The position numbers were made by a program, and so were the translations under genes. This document shows, piece after piece, positions 28,401 to 42,200 of a stretch of DNA of 64,000 nucleotides. The stretch is from Sinohyriopsis cumingii (lineage: Eukaryota; Mollusca; Bivalvia; Unionida; Unionidae). Where the stretch lies: NCBI GenBank assembly GCA_028554795.2, contig CM068838.1, positions 132,743,768 through 132,807,767 of the forward strand. Reading direction: 5' to 3'. Each line of letters opens with the position of its first letter. Within the stretch, counting starts at the first letter, position 1. The notes under the pieces were generated by a model that saw nothing but the letters and a program-made list of their open reading frames with translations, was not told the origin of the DNA and did no database searches.

Positions 28401-31400
28401 ACAGATCTTGCATAATCTAGGGAGATATCTTATTTTGGAATAAATTTTAACCACAAAGTCACAGATGCAAGTTTTTTACTTAGAAATTACAATGAAAGAT
28501 TCCCATGTGATATTTTTCCCCCATAATTTCAGTATACAGCCGTTGCTGCCAGAGCTATTTCTTACTTGAAGAACAATATTGGTAACATAGACAACTCGTA
28601 TCATCATGCACTTGCAGCATATGCGTTCGCAGTGTCAGGTGATGCAAGCGCAGCACAAGAGGCCATGTCCAGATTGAAATCTAATATTGTGATTACTGCA
28701 GATAGCAATGGTATGTATATTTCTTTGCAGCATTGTGAATTTGATCAAATGTTGAGATCAATAATTTGTTTCTACTAACCATTCAGTAGTTGATTAATAA
28801 TCAATAAATTTGTCCACATTGTGTTTTGTTGAAACTATGACTATTTCTAAAGTCTCCTGAAGTCCATAACAGAGCAATGGCACAGAAATTAATTTTGATT
28901 GACAGACATAATGTAATAATTGGGAGTTCTCTGCACAAATTGAGAAATATTATGAAATTGGGAGGTAGGTGTGGAACCACCCCAAAAATCAGGATAGTTT
29001 TTTTTCCTGGTGTGAAAGTTGACAGGTATGTGCATTGTATAGACTGCATATGCATTCATTAGGGTATTATAATTTATGAATTAGTTTTAGTTTATATTTC
29101 GTATTTATTAACTATTTTTCAGGTATCACATCACATCAAGGACCTTTAAAGCCATTATTTAATATAATTATTCAAGCCAGATTAACAAAGACCTACCAGT
29201 AATTCTCCTATATTTAAATCAAAACCATTTTGTCTGTTTAGACCCATTGTGAAGATAGCATACACTAATAGAAGTGTAACTATTATGACAAAGGATTCTG
29301 AGTATAATTTTACCCTGATCAGATCTATTCTTAGCCTACAGTGTTTCAAAGAATGAGTTTAGTTTATGTTTGCAAAAAACATTTAAATCAATGTTCTTGG
29401 AAAGAGAAAAGTCAAGTTTTGTATAAATATCTGGATGTAAAACAATGTTGCTGTCCATTACCATAATATCAATCATAATTCCGTATCTTAACCCTTTACC
29501 TCATAGAGCATAGTTACCCAGTGCTGCGCACTATAAATAGAACACCTGTTACCTATTTGACTCCATACGCATAGGCCTGCCTGTTAACTGTTAAGCAATG
29601 TAGTGTATGTTATGTTTAACAGCAATTTTAACCATTTTATATTTTGGTACACATCTATGTGTGGAAAAATTTAAGAGTAAAGTCTGATTGTTATTGCTGT
29701 GTAATTATTTTTCATGGAAGAATTTTTTATGTGCTTTAAAATCTTGAGAGAAGTCATTCACCGTCAAGTCAGTGAGACCACGTGACCAACCATAGCTGCC
29801 ATTTCTCATACTCGAAATTTACAAGATTTGTGTCCACTTCTACATCACTAAGTCATCTGAATTTGATAATTTACAAAAACTAATTGCTGCCTACATCAAT
29901 ATCAGAGCCTTTACCTAAGTTATTGAATCTTTAATAGTTGTGATTCTAATCATGAAAACTTTGTAAGTACAGAATGAAATCCGCGACCTCCATTTTGGAG
30001 AGTGGAGATTATGAACCAGTTACTTTAAATAGCAGATATCGACCAGAGCATAATCAGTGACCATGTGATGTGACGTAATTGTCATTCACAGAAATGAATG
30101 TAGTATTTAATAGAGGGTTTGCCCTGAAGGTGACACTACAAAACCAGCTTAAAATGGCTGATGTTTACAGCAGACATCAAAAGGTGCTTCCATGTGAATG
30201 GAGTATAGACGTCAAAAGGCACTTCCATGCAAATGGAGTAGAGGTGTCCAAAGGTGCTTGCATGAGGTAAAGGGTTAAAATCATCTTCGAAAGGAAAAAA
30301 TCAAATTTTCATGTTTGCCAACATTTGCATATTTTGAATACATAGTAATCCAAGGAACTCACCTTCACAAATACGATGAGATCAACCTACCAACACATTC
30401 ATACAAAAGCCATAAGCTTTTAAATCTTTCTCTTTTTCCATTGGAAGAAATAATGATAATAATATCATCATCTTTAACTGCAATGTGCATAGGTTGCTAT
30501 ATGTTGTTTACCTATTTCCATTCACTACTTGTATATACCTTGAATGTGAATGGTAAATATTAAAATTGCTATACTTAAATGACAGTAAATTACTATAATT
30601 AAAACTTTTTCATTCCATTGGTGACAACAGTACGTCTTTTATTATCACACAAATTAATATGAAAGCATCAACATCCACTCTCAAACCACTTTGGTGGCCT
30701 AGTGGTTAGAGTGTCTGCCTTGGATGCAGGAGGTCATGGGTTCGATCCCCGGCCAAGCCATACCAAAGACTTACAAAAATGGTACTAACAGCTGCCTCAC
30801 TTGGTGCTCAGCATTAAGAGGTTAGTGTTAGGACTGGTCGGCCTAGTGTCAGGATAATGTGACTGGGTGGGACGTCGTGCTACATGTCTGCAGCATGATG
30901 CCCTAGTGCTAGACACCACTATAAACTGCCACACTGCAGACATCATAGCTATATGACTGACAAATTATTAAAGCTACATTAAAAATCCAAATCACACACA
31001 CATCTACTCTCATGCTTTTTGTGCCATAGGTTACTATTTTGATGTGTCACATGATCATATTGGCATAGTCAGGCTCTGTTTTTGACAATGAAACCCTTGC
31101 ATATGTGAAAGTTTGGCCATCTTTAAATGTGATTTTCAGCCTGATTAAATTGAATATAAACTTCCCATTCACTACTTGTATAATACTTTGGATGTGAATG
31201 GTAAATGTATTATTCATGATAGAGCTCCTCTAAAGCTTCACTTATTAATATTACTTACCCTGTCACTATTGCTATCTATTTTCATGCTGAAAATATACCA
31301 TCTGTATAATGTGAATACATCCTCCCAGAGTGGATTAATGTCAGTATGACCCTTTGACCTTTTGCAGACCACTCTGCCGCAGGCCATGCGCTGAAGGTAG

Positions 31401-34400
31401 ATGTACCTATATGACATTCTTTTCATGGACGCCATGCTGTATTGATGTCTGAAGCCATTATGACCGAGAAATTAATGCCTGTGGACAACTAATATACTAC
31501 AGTGTTTATAATTCTCAGTGTTGCTACTGTCCGTTCATTTCTAAAAGCCGTATTGTAGCTTTTTGTTTTTCCCCCTTAGAACTTCTTACTTAACTGAATG
31601 TTACAGGTAAGTCCCTATATTCTGGGAACAATAACAGGCCCCATTCAAATGTTGAGGACATCTTTTCCTCGATTTTTTATTTTCAACTCAATAAAAAAAG
31701 TTATACCTTCATAGAACACTCACGTTGACATTCGTGTATTTGCATATTACCTCAATAAATAAGTAATCAGAACTGGAATATCTTGTTTCTTTCAATAAAT
31801 ACTTCAACGATAATTTCCATCTTTTGTTTATTTGTGGTAAGTTGAGTTTTCATGACAAAGGACCACACCACTATTTAAAAAAAGAACAAAAAATAAAACA
31901 ACCTCAGCAAAACAGTCTGTAGGGCAGTGTGGCAACAAGAAGGCCTCATGGGATACTCACACAGACTGTATCAAGTGCTCTATGTGCACTCAGATAAAAC
32001 GTTGCACATTTTGTAATTTTTGGTAGATTCCAGGCATATCTATCAAAGATGGAAGAACTTGCCCTCTTCTTCATCTGAATTTTCTGGTTTTTCTTCCAGA
32101 TCTCACAAACATCTTCAGAGGTTGTGAGATGACAGAAAGTTCTCATGTCCCTAACTGCATTTTTACTTCAGGATAGCGGGTTGCTCCTTCCTGTTGGGGA
32201 GGTAGAGCACTGTGACCGTGGGTTGCACACTCTTATTGAGGAGGTAGAGCACTGCAATAGCAGGTTGTGCCCTCCCTATAAGGAGGTTGAGCACCATGAC
32301 AGTGGTTTGCACACTCCTTTGATGGTGGTTGAGCACCAAAGCCATGGGTTGAACCCTCCCTTTAGGGAGGTTGAGCACTGCAATACATATTGTGCCTCTG
32401 ACAGTGTGTTGGCCCCTTCCATTAGGGAGAGAACACATCACATCTATGATGCACAGAGTGAAAATGATGTCGTCTCCATCTATCACTCATCGACCTCATG
32501 GTATGGGGAAAGAACCAGGACCGAGCTTCTCCCTCTCCCCTTCCACCGTTTTACCCTGTGCAGGATTTACAATTCATACACAGGATTGAGGCTAGGGATG
32601 GGGACCGTTTTGGTGCCCCACCCACCCAATTATACCTATGAACCCTTATGGGATGTGGGGGCCTTTCACTGTTATGCCCCCATGGACTACTGGACCTTGC
32701 CATACCAGTCAAACTGATGCTGCACATAGTACTCCTATGCCCCCTCCATCAGGGGACATAGTGACCTCCAGCCACTTTCCAACTCAGTGTGTCCTTGACT
32801 ATGAGGATGATGATGCTCTCTCCATCGTTGTTGACTCCAGTGAGTTTGAGACAGAAGCTGTGGCAATGACACCTCCTCTCAGGCCCACTCCTTCATCTGA
32901 GGTGGATGAAGAAGAAAGAGGTCTGGTCCTTTGATAAGGTGGTAAACGAGGTTTACCATTTGTTACCCCCCACACACACACACACACTTGTGGGACAAAC
33001 TATCGGGCAAACAGTACAGAAAGATCCTTTCTAGTTTGGAAAATATCACCGGGGTACCACCTCAACCAGACCTCTTACTAATCCCACATTCTTCTATGAT
33101 TGAGGAAATTTCAGGGAGGTTTTCTCAAGGCCAAAATATTGCTCAACAGCATAGTGGGTGGGCTGTTCCTCCCTCTATGTTGAGACCCTGTATCTTTTCT
33201 TCCAGCTGTCAGGTAAATTCCCGAAAGTGGCCTATCAAACCTCCTCCTTTGGATGCTGATGTGGCCAAAGTCGGTATTTCTTCGAGATCCTGGGCAGGTC
33301 TTGATGCCATGGAACAGAAAACCCGTTTACTTGTAACTGTAACTATAGCCTCACATGCTGACCTTTGTTAAGCTATTTCCTCTAGAAGCCAAGACCCTCT
33401 TTTTCTAACCCACCATTTTTTAATACTTTGGCAGGAAGGGGAGGAGGAGCCTTAGCAAATGACCTCCTCTCCTGCCATGCATCCCCTTTACAAACATTCC
33501 AGTAGGTGTTTGCCTTTCCTCAGAGGCTTGGTCAAGCATCACGGACAATGGTGATGGTTGGGTCCTCTCCTTTGTAAATGAGGGTTTATCACTCCAGTTT
33601 CAGGAACAACCCCCACCATCAAAGACCCCTTTTCTCTTTCCCCAGTCCAATCTGGTGGAATTAAGGGAAGATGTGCACACCTATTTGCAGAAAGTAGCAG
33701 TCGAGAGGGTTTTAAATGATCAGGCTCCCACCTTCTACTTCCGAATCTTCTTGGTCACCAAGAAAAGCATTGACCTCCAGGATATCTATTTACACATCCC
33801 CATTTTTTCCTCCATACCACAAATATCTTTGTTTTTGCCTAGACCAGGAAGTTTTTCAATTTCAGGTTCTGCCATTCAGAATCTCTTCCGCACCCAGAGT
33901 CTTCACCCAGGTTATGGGATTAGTAGCGGCCTACTATTGAATACCAGGAACATCAATTCACCATTATTTTGATGACTGGCTGATTCACCATGTCCATGTT
34001 CAGTCCTTTCATCAGGATCTGTTCCGCTCTTGGTCCACCATAACTCGATTGGGTCTCCCACCCAACCTCAAGAATATGGAACTCGTTCCATCACAGGACT
34101 TTATTTATGCGGGGATGAACTTCCTCACAAACCAAAACTTGGTCCAGGTTCCCCTGGATCAGGTAGATTGAATCCTGGCTCTCCTAGAGACGCTAGAAGC
34201 GAAAACCGTTTTATCTGCCGAATTGGTTCGTTTAGAATGTCTTCACATGGGTCCTCTACATTTCATCCTTCTGGCAAGGTTGAAACCTCACAGAGATTCT
34301 CTATATTTACTCCAATCGCTTTAGGACCAGTTTTTCACCACCATTTACTTTGGTGGATGAATCAGGACAGATTCCTGATGGGGGTTCCCATGCATGCACC

Positions 34401-36152
34401 CGATCTCCATTCCTACCTGTTTGCAGATACAACAGATTCAGGCTGAGGAGCCCTTTTAAAGCTAGAGTGCATAATTCTCCACAGTTCCTGGACTCGAATT
34501 GTCTCTTCACATCAACAGCCTAGAAATGAAAGCAGTATTTCTAGCATTGCAAGGGCACATCAACCTAATAAGGGACTGATGTGTCATGATCGCCTCAGAC
34601 AAAATGTCTGTCGTAGTGTACCTATGATGACAAGGAGATACACATGCCCCTTCTCTTTGAATGACGGTCTGGAACCTTTTCCTCTCTGCAGCCTCAGTGA
34701 ATGGCACAATCTGAGTTCGCTACATTCCAGGCAAGATGAATGCATTAGCAAACAGCCTGTCCAGAATAGACCAATTAATTCCTTTTTGTCAGTAGAGTGT
34801 CAATCCCTTTGAGGGACTTTTGTTATCTGTAATGGTTGTATAATAAAAACCAAAAGTATGAATACATTTTTATCAAACCCAGTTTGTGAATATTTCTAAA
34901 GATGCCTGTTCAGTGGCTTCTTCCTGGTGGGGTGATTGTTGTTGTTGTAGGGTTTAATGCCATTTTTCAGCACAAAATAGGCTATACATGGCGGCCAGTA
35001 CAATTGGTGGAGGAAGAACCCTGGAAAACCCTGGGAAGAACCACCGACCCACAAGAAGCTGCTGGCAGGCTTTCTCACATACCAACGTTAGCTGAGGCTG
35101 AGACTTGAACTCACGCAGACAGAGGTGAGATGGTAGTGATACGTAACGGTGAGCGCTTTAGACCACTCGGGGCCCCTCCTGGTGGGGTGAATGGAGGTAA
35201 TTGATAATTATGGATTTAGCCAAATTACCTTGTGGGTATGTCTTGACAGTATCAGACACCAGATCTTCTATCCATAACATCAATGTATGTGGCCGTAACA
35301 GTGTTTGTCTTTTTCTTGTGAATTACATGTTATCAGAGCAATAAATACCTTAGTTTTTCTTGAGATGGTTTAAATACTTTGCAGCTTAAAAATGAATGAA
35401 AGGAGCAAGGATATTGAATACCTGCAAATTCTTTCTGGCCAGTATAATACCACCAGTCTCTTCTGGATGGGGTAGTTGGATGTAATTTGTGGTCTTTTGA
35501 ATAAGTCACATTCCATTTACTTTTCAGATCCAGAATTCAAGAGCATGTATTATAATACTGGACCAAATTTTCCACGAAGCTCCCAAGTTGAGCTCCATGG
35601 CTATGCTGTTTTAACCCATCTAAAACTGTACAGTCTTCATCGGAGTGAGGAGGATGTGTCACATGCTACCAACTTAATTCGACATCTTCTTACACTTCGC
35701 TCAGAAAATGGAGGATTTGAGTCCACACAGGTTTGCTTCCTTCTGACCTAATTAACATAATCACATAGCAGAGACTGAAGCATGTTCAGATATTATTTCT
35801 TGAAAATCATTTTGACCCAGTGTTAATGGCACTTTTTCTTTGTTAAATTTTACTTGAAAATGGCATTAAAAAGATAAAATTCTGCAAATTACTGGTGCAT
35901 ATTCCTATCATTTATATTATATTTCTGGTTTCAATCTTATTTACCTTCCATGGATAAATTCTTTGTTAGGTTTTTCATAATATTGCAATTGATGGTAATA
36001 GTTTATTCATTTGCCTGAAATGGAAAGAATGATTGACATAAATGCAATACATTTTTTATGGGTTGTTGGTTATGAATTTTTTTAAATGTTTTTTAAATCA
36101 TCAATGGCAAGTGCAGTAATAAAGAAATGATATTTTTAATAGATGGAGCAGC

Positions 36153-36224
<72 letters not shown>

Positions 36225-39200
36225 AAATGGATACCCAAATACACATGTAGAATTTGATATATGCAATGTATTAAATATATGAAGATTTAAGACAGAGTAG
36301 ACCAAAAAGAGGGTAGGATGTGCCCAGAAAGGGCAAAGTGTCATCTAGGGAGTGCAGGATGAAGCACCTTCCTAAAACAGGCTGGACGCAACACTATCTG
36401 TATATGTGAATGCATGCTAATGTAAAAGAAATAAGTATTCCGCACAGTTCTGACAAAAAGATTTTATTTTTATTATTATTATTATTATTATTTTTGCATT
36501 TAAATAGTCGTTCATGATTTTATATTGCTGCCACTATTGCAGGACACTGTGGTTGGTCTGCAGGCTCTGGCAGAATATGCTACAATCACAGGACAAGCAA
36601 ACCCCAACATTAAGCTGAGCATTAAGGCCAGGAAGTTGCCCAACACAGAACAGCAGATTAGTAATCTTAGAATCATGGCTGACAACTCTCTCCTGTTCCA
36701 GCAACAAGAGGTACTAAGAAAGAATTTTTGTGCCAACATAATTTGTAGGGGACACATATATTACTTTCCTGGAGGGGGGGGGGGAGGGACAATGATGAAC
36801 ATTCAAATTTTGTATTAAAATTGCTTGTTGAACTTTTTAGCAGTCACATAGAGGGATGGTATGACATGGCACAGTTTACACATGAGACCTTGTAGTCTGT
36901 GGAACCCTTTTGTTTACTGCATAGTGAGCATTTTTAGCAGTGGATAAATTTTAGCAATTGATGACCGAAATGAGATTATGATAATAAATCCCATCAAAAC
37001 TAATTATCATATCATATATAATTTTTCTATATCTGCAAAATCACCAGAGTTTAAGATATGCTATAACTCAGTTCTGAGAACTAAAGATGCAGTTTATTTT
37101 ACCTTTTGTCATCTGCTGTTTTTCTATATTTCAAGCATCTTCACTCATTCGACAGCTTTCAAAACAAATTGCTAGAGATATAAAAGTGAAAATTTCCACT
37201 TTTATATAAACATTAATGTGATGGAGACGTAAGGTGAAAACAGAACAAGTTTTCAGCTTTGGGCAAATTTGTTGATGTTACATTGTGGCAGTTTAATTAC
37301 CATATACACCTGCTTATAAATCAAGTCCAACTTCACAGATCTGGATCTCCCATTGCATAATGCACCAGCAGATCTATGTCTGTGCAGTTTGTTAGGAATA
37401 ATCAGTCGACCAGACAACATAGACCCTAATCTGCTGGTGTGTTATGCTTTAGCAGATTGGGGTCTGTGTTGTTTGCAGTTGGACTTGACTTATAAATGGG
37501 TATTTATGGTACTTGGAATCAAGCTTTTTGCACATTCAGTCATCTTAGATGATTATGGAGATAATAGTTTATGCAAATTAATGAAATTTTGTGGAAATTT
37601 TCCATGTTTTTCTTGGACAGAAGGATGAATTGATTGATTAATAAAGTTACAGATACAGTGATATGCTGAGAATTGATGTACCTTAGTATTTTATCCCAAA
37701 TTTCATCAATATATTGTGTAAGTTTTGTCCTACGAGAAGGATATGAAAATTTGCTACAATCCTTCATATATCAAGAGGGGGCCCAAGTGGCCAAGTGGTC
37801 TAAAGCGCTCTCCATTATGGATCACTGCCATCTCACCTCTGTCTGCGTGAGTTCGAGTCTCGGATTCGGCTAATGTGGGTATGTGAGAAAGCTTGCCAGT
37901 AGCTTTTCGTGGGTCGGTGGTTCTTCCCAGGGATTTCCTGGGTTCTTCCTCCACCATTAATACTGGCTGCCATGTATAGCCTATCAGGTATCACGGTACC
38001 AATTGTTTTTCCATATACCTCAATGCTAATGTTTTGTGAAATAAATATACTTTCTGTCCTACTTGGGCATGCATGTCACACGCTGTCATATAGAACAATG
38101 CTAGATTGTCAATTTGACAATGACATAACCAGGTACTCCATTGCATTTAAGAGAGATAACTCTACTGGAACTAGACAGGGGTAAGAGTTATCTAGTCACA
38201 ACAAGCACATTTTCAGTCATGTGTACCATATTTTAAAAAAATCATAAAAAATACAAAATATGATCTAGATAGAAATTAACACAAACTCACATGTTGCCAA
38301 GAGGCTCAACTTTTTTTTAAGCCAAACAGAAAGTACAAGTCTTACATAATGCACCAATCACAGCTAGTTTTGTTCTTTAATTCTGAATACAATGTTCCAT
38401 ACACCTTAAGCTCCGCCCACCTGGACTTGCGCAATTGGTACCGTTATACCTATAGCAAACCTTAATTTTTCCAATAATCTGTGAAATAGTTCGGGACTGT
38501 ATAAGTAACAAATATACTTAGTCTCACTTGTGAAAAACAATTTGATGAGGTACTAACCTATGTCTTATATGAATGTGTATAGAAATGTCATTGAGCTGTT
38601 TGAACTATTGTTTTCATACTTTTGCTTCACCATCAAAATCATCTTTTGAAATAAAATTAATTCTTTCAACTATGAGTTGTATCTTATTCATATCAGCAAT
38701 TATTGAACTTCACATAGGTGATATGGGATAAATCACATTATATCATATTATGTAATAACTAGGTCAAAGGTCAATGTACCAAATAGTATGCACCTGTCCT
38801 ACTTCAAAATGTACAATTCACCTAAAAGAAAGGAATTTATATTTGTTTGGTAGGTGCAAAACTTAACATCAGAGACAGGTGGACATGACCCAATCTTATT
38901 ATAAAGTATAAGCTTTGACCACTTTACACTATCTACAGATACAAGAGGTCACTAACCACCAGTCCTCACACAAAGGTCCACCTACCCATCCTCTTTGTAA
39001 CACAAATAGTAAGCTTTCCTCCTTTGTAATGTGAATAAAATTGTTTCAATAAGCCAGTCAGTCACCAAATATAGTAAATCGCAGCTTCTAAGTGGTTATG
39101 TTTGGATTGGGAGGTGAAATTAGGGGAATAAAATACAGAAAAATGCCAAATATAAACACTAAGTATAGCACATCAAATGGAGTTAAAAACAGGAGGAAAG

Positions 39201-42200
39201 TGTTTATCTAAAAGGGAGAGGTAGCTTATGATAAAGGAATTAAAGGTGGCAAAATCAGCAATGCGAAAAATGACAAGTGAAAGTTTGATGACCTTACCTT
39301 GGACAAATATATGGGGCAGGGCCCAACAGGTCCAAGGACAGCCCAAAGGCAACTGTGCTATAACATCCCTTACAGGACCCAAATTTCAAGTGAAGTTGTG
39401 TTCATTTCCATCTAATATAAAAGGGTGAATAATTTAGATAATATAGATACATATAAAGTATATTTCTTCTAAATAAGAATTTAATAATAATTGGCATAAG
39501 ATAGAGAGAAACTTATCTCAGAGCCAAGCAGAACATACCTTATCAGTTTTTAAACTTGTAAACTTTACTGTGAGAAATTATCAAATTGCTTCTACTTACA
39601 TTTGCATCAAGATTGAGGGCTAATATAATACTTCACAAATCTTCTCTTTATTTTCATAATCAGTCACTAAAAATGTGAGATTTTATTTCCTTGAAATGTT
39701 ATGACTGGTGTAAGGGAGATAACTGAATGATATACATAAGGTGTGGTAACCTTGAATACATTATCCATGTAATATAGATGAGTTCATCAACAACCTGTAT
39801 TAACTTTATTGCAATTAAATTATCTCAAAATACATTACTGACAAAGTGAGAACCTAACATTTAGACTCCTATGTTTAGTGGAGACCTCAAGAGTCATGTA
39901 ATTTTAATTTCTAAGATGACGCAGCTCTTTCATATCACATAGTTCATATTTTCTACAATGCCGGCATGTAGAGTGCAGCCTTCCATAACCATGCAGATAT
40001 CATCTCATGCCAATTTGGATTCTTGCGATGGGATGCAAAGTTTCAAGAACAGTGTGGATTTGAATGGAATGAATACGCACTGTGTGACTAAAATGGTTAT
40101 CATTCTGTAATGTTGGACCAAACATGGAAATTCCACAGGAGCAGCTTGACAGAAAGAAATAGGATTAATTGAAAGTCAATAGTAGATTATAATTGGGCTT
40201 ATACAAGTGCCAATGGGAAATGCTGACTTAAGGAAACTGTTCTTGTTTGTTGGTATTCACTGCTACTTCAACAAAAGGGAATGCAAGAGAACTGAACTAA
40301 CTACATGAACAATTTCAAAGCAGGAGAGTGTAAAAAAAAAAGGGACAATTAGAGCAGGACAATTCAAATCAAAATGGGAAGGAATACCAAATCCTTAATA
40401 AATTACCTAAAAATTACTCATGCCAGAACATCCCACATGGTACAAGTGATCTATCTACAAGTGTACTTAGAATGTTCTCTATCCTGGTTTATGGCATGCC
40501 TTACAAGAACAAGATAGTTGTTTTTGTACACATGATTTTTCATCTTTTGCAGGTACAATAGCCAATATTTGGCCAAAATCAACTATATTATGTTTACATA
40601 ACTTATTTTGTTGCATGCATTCCAATCTAGGAGGTAACAGCACATACATAAAGGCATCAGGTAACACAAGTCTATATCTATCATAGCTATAGTTATCAAA
40701 AGTCCCCATCCAAAGCCATCTTGTGCTATTTTCTAAAGATTTCATACATTTTATTCTTAAAGAACTTTCAATATTTGACCAAAAGTGTTCAGCATACATT
40801 TGTTTTCCTACATCAAACTAGTATAGTTCATAAATGCCGCCCACATGTATGCGTTTCTATGGAAACACTGTGAGGCTATTCTTTCCTTTAGGTATCACGG
40901 TACCAATTGTTTTTCCATATACCTCAATGCTAATGTTTTGTGAAATAAATATACTTTCTGTCCTACTTGGGCATGCATGTCACACGCTGTCATATAGAAC
41001 AATGCTAGATTGTCAATTTGACAATGACATAACCAGGTACTCCATTGCATTTAAGAGAGATAACTCTACTGGAACTAGACAGGGGTAAGAGTTATCTAGT
41101 CACAACAAGCACATTTTCAGTCATGTGTACCATATTTTAAAAAAATCATAAAAAATACAAAATATGATCTAGATAGAAATTAACACAAACTCACATGTTG
41201 CCAAGAGGCTCAACTTTTTTTTAAGCCAAACAGAAAGTACAAGTCTTACATAATGCACCAATCACAGCTAGTTTTGTTCTTTAATTCTGAATACAATGTT
41301 CCATACACCTTAAGCTCCGCCCACCTGGACTTGCGCAATTGGTACCGTTATACCATCATGTGCTGAAAAATGGCGTTAAACCCTACAACAACAATAACAA
41401 GAAAGGTTTTTAAGGTTACAATATGAAAATTTTAATATCCTCCACCTTTATAAATGTACAAATGTGACCTGATCCTGTATTCTCAAACTTTTCCAAACAC
41501 ATGGACAAAGATTAGTCTTAAAGCACTAAAGCGGGTTCAATCACTGTAGCATATTTTGTTGTCATTGAAATCTTAAAAAGTTATAGGGAACTAAAATAAG
41601 GCTAATCATAAACTTTTGTAATGGAACTGCCCTATTTATTGACTTTTGTACGATATTAGTTAGCTCTGGATACTTGATTCACATTGTGATTGATGTAAGT
41701 TTATTTTGTGCTCCTATTTTGTTTTATTTTGCTTGCAGTCTTGATAGTAAATTAATTAACAGACTTAAAATTTAAGATTATTGTTTTTTTTTTTTAAATT
41801 TTGTGTCTTCCATATTGGAAGATTGCCATGTGGCAAAAATAGCCATGTAGCCCCAGTGACACAGGCCATTACTGACAAACACAGACTGCAGACACTGAAA
41901 AGAAAGATAATCAAACTGCAAATACTGCATGGAGAAAAGAGACGAAACCAATTTGGCTGTCATTTGTAATGTCCATTTCTGCAAAATGGAATATCACTGT
42001 GTTTCATCAAAGCAAGGTCATTTTAGAGGAATAACTATTATGTGCTCCAATACAATTGTAGATAGTTCTTTTTATTGTCATATTTTTTCCCCTCAATGAA
42101 CACAAAAGTCTGAAAACAAGTGCTTTACTGGATAGTGGATATTTATATTCGAGATCAACTTTTCAGTGAAATGAAACATTCTTTGGTAAGGTAATATTTT

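Larger units (their letters stand above)
37987..41354 (-). mobile_element. 3.37-kb insertion with identical 464-bp terminal direct repeats; LTR-like or composite element
   Basis: Direct repeats 37987-38450 and 40891-41354 are each 464 bp and appear identical throughout by eye. The outer ends are flanked by the 4-bp duplication ATCA (37983-37986, 41355-41358) inside a split SINE, while the inner flanks share nothing, so the whole unit inserted as one. Each repeat itself begins GGTATCACGGTACCAATTG and ends CAATTGGTACCGTTATACC, a 19-bp inverted repeat with one mismatch. There is no TG...CA, tRNA primer site or RT. The 2,440-bp interior has one 106-codon minus-strand frame (40479-40799) just inside the right repeat. 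On the minus strand a purine-rich run (GGAAAAATTAAGG) abuts the left repeat. Orientation is therefore tentative. Confidence 0.85.

Noticed and set aside
37909..38184. 91-codon frame across the SINE/insertion border as a gene
   Set aside because: It is a chance fusion of SINE and terminal-repeat sequence. The same repeat-derived part appears in the frame at 40834-41088.
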